Below are positions 51,401 to 54,400 of a stretch of DNA of 64,000 bases, one piece after another. Numbering within the stretch: the first letter of the stretch is position 1; the number at the start of each line of letters is the position of its first letter. Location: positions 1,364,001-1,428,000 of the forward strand of contig OZ025782.1 of assembly GCA_964019425.1 (NCBI GenBank), read 5' to 3'. The DNA comes from Flectonema sp. DT1601 (taxonomy: Eukaryota > Euglenozoa > Diplonemea > Diplonemida > Diplonemidae). The notes under the pieces were generated by a model. That model was not told the DNA's origin. It was given only the letters and a program-made list of their open reading frames with translations, and did not search any database. The translations under genes and the position numbers were made by a program.

Positions 51401-54400
51401 TAGGTCCATTGACGCTGGTAGTTCGCCTCGTGCCAGTCGATATCCCCCATCAGCTCCTGCAGGTTACCAGACAGCATACCGTCAGTGCACTGACCGATCG
51501 CGCAGTTAGTTGGATGGTCTTCATCAGGACGTGCGTTCGCCTTTGAGAACTGGATGAAGGTAATACGAAACGTTCCACCTGTCACTGCCGAGTTCTGTCT
51601 TACAGTATGGTCCTCGCCCGTCAGCGGTAGGGTCTTCACCCAGTCGCGAAGCATTTCCAGAAGGGCAGTGTATCCGTGCGCATGGCGCCCGAATGATCTC
51701 CACATCGATCCTGAACCGTCAATTACAAAGGCAACATCCAGGTCTGGGCATTGGGACAACGAAGGGATCGCACAGTGCGGGTTGTTTGGGTCTGCCACCC
51801 ACGTGCAGTCCGGATCTTCGTTACACTTGCACTCATCCTTCGGGTTGTTATATTTGTCACACGTTTTAACAGCGCAGTACGCAGGGTTCGCGTTCGTTTG
51901 CCACATACACTTGTCATCGTTCTGGCACGCCGGCTGCGTTGGGTACCCTCCACATGGTGTCTGTGTGCATACTGGCGGCGTACCTGTCGTGTCCCAGTGG
52001 CACGCGGTATCTGCGTTACACGAACCGGCGTCAGGGTGCTTCACACATGGCCTTTCCACGCACTTGTCGAGTGCGGTGTCCCATTGGCACTTAGTATCGG
52101 CATTGCAAGTTGTGTCACTAACGTATTGGCAGATTTTCTCCGCGCAGTACTCAACCAACGTCGATGGCGGGCCAGGTGGTGGAGGGGTCTGCACAGGAAC
52201 CCACTCGCATCCGTCCTCAGCATTACAGTCTCCTTCTTTTGTGTGAAGACACTTCTTTGGGTAGCATTTCGGGGTCTTGCTAGGATCATACTCACACACA
52301 CTGAGGAAGCAGTAATCTGGATCTCCTGCAGGAGGATTGCACGGAGCTCCCATTTCGACCGCTACTGCTTCACATGGTTGTTCGTTCTCGTGTACGCGGC
52401 AAGGATCATCGATACATTTGTTTGTTGCCCACATTGCGTTCCACAAGCAGTCTTTATCAGTTTTGCATTGTGCTTCATCTTTACCACTGCACCCTGGTTG
52501 CTCGCGCTTACAGTCGCCATTATCCCACAAGCATCCCGGATGAGCCTTACAGTCAGTCTCTGAACACAACGGGTAACAGTCTGATTGAGTGCATGATGGC
52601 GTAATTGAAGCATCCCACTTGCAGTTCAGGTCCGCCATGCAGTCCGTCTCACTCCCTTTCGGTGCACACCCGCTCGGTACAGTCACAGTCCCAGCAGCGA
52701 TTCCCCTTCCAAAAACGCTTGTAGAGTCGCAAATCTGATCCAGTACCTGTTCCTTGAAGTGGTCGAGGTCAACGTTGAGGAAGTGATCATCCTGTGGGTC
52801 AGACACCAGCGGCTTTAGCTTCGCTTCCGCCTGAAGATCTTGGCGTGTGTGCCCAGTCGCCTTCCTCACAACCACACCGAAGATTTGCGCGTCATGGTCG
52901 TTCTTTAACTTGTCCTCTATCGTACGAATGTCGCTGTCCCGGTCATGTAGCGCACCGTCAGTAATGATCATCACAATCTTCTTTCTCGCCTGGCCGCTAT
53001 TCTGAAAGGTGTCATATGCCACTTGCAATGCCGGAGCTAAAATCGTCTTGCCCTGACTCCACCTCCTGCAGAAGAAGTTCTCGTGGAAGGTTACGTCGTT
53101 CGAAAGGCTGGCGTAGTTTCCAGACAATGCAGCTCCCTGAGTTGTTCCCGCAACTGCGACCCACGGTTTACAGTTTACGAATCCCGCAGGCGCAGGTGGA
53201 GAGTTTTGCGCGGTCTGCGCTTCACCAGGCTTACCAAACTGCACCAACGAGGCACGAATACCGTACGTCGAGGTCGACGATGGCGCCAACTCAGCAGTGT
53301 GCAGAAAGTCTCTCATTTCCTCCATCATTCCGTAAAACCCGACTGCATGTGATCCAAACCTGGCGTCCATCGAACCTGATCCGTCAAGCAAGAATGAGAT
53401 GTCGACAGGTGGACACTGCACATTAGGATCAACACAATGGTTGTTTGCTGAATCCCAAATACAGTCCGGCGAGGCAGCTAAACAGTCGCACTTGTCGCTG
53501 ATGTCACCGCACACGCGCTTTTGGCACTCAGCCCCAGCTGGATTGTTAGCATTCCAATAACAAGGTCCCAAATTATCAGCGTTGCACGCATCTCTAGCCT
53601 TGTTAGTCGACGGGCAGTATGCATCAACGCACACTGCTGGAGACTTCGTCAGGTCCCAGTCACAAAGCAAGTCCGCTTCGCAGTTTCCTTCGTTGTCGTG
53701 AGCGTGGCATCCGTCTTCTACACATGTCGCAGGGTTTTGGCTGTCGTCCCACTTGCAGGATCCGGCCGGCTGGTGTCCCTCACACGCACCAATGTTATTA
53801 TACACATGACATCCGGCGATCAACACCTGCGTTCCGTACACGTCATCCGGGTTCATACAGAGGTCTCCAACTCCTCCCCATTCGCAAACGAATCCCTTGA
53901 TGTTGTCGTGTCCGTTTGGGTAGTCGTTCCACGTACCATCTGCGTAGTAGTGCCCGTAGTCTTCTCCAGTAGTAGCACAGGTTCCCGCACACGGTCTGGA
54001 CCATTCGTTCGGTTCACCAGATCTCCAGTTGGTAAACGCTCCATTGGCTATCCGAAATCCAGAACCTCTTCCGGTTCCGATCAGCATACCCTTACCACAG
54101 TCTGCTCCAGTGCACGGTGTCTTCGACTCAGGAAGTGGATATCCGAGGTCGCACGCAGAACGCTGTGGCCCAGTCACCGCTGTATTGTATGGAGGGCAAC
54201 CTTCTGGACCTGTCAGCCATCTCCATTCTCCTTCCTTAGCTACGTCACCACTTCCAATCCATCCCTGACCGTGAAGCTTTTCCGAGGCGATCTTTTCTTC
54301 CTGCGCATCAGTAATTGTGATCAGGTAACCTACCAGACCAAGGATGTCTTGGCTTTTCGAAGCGCACTCGGCTTGACCCTGGTCCCAATGACACTTTCCA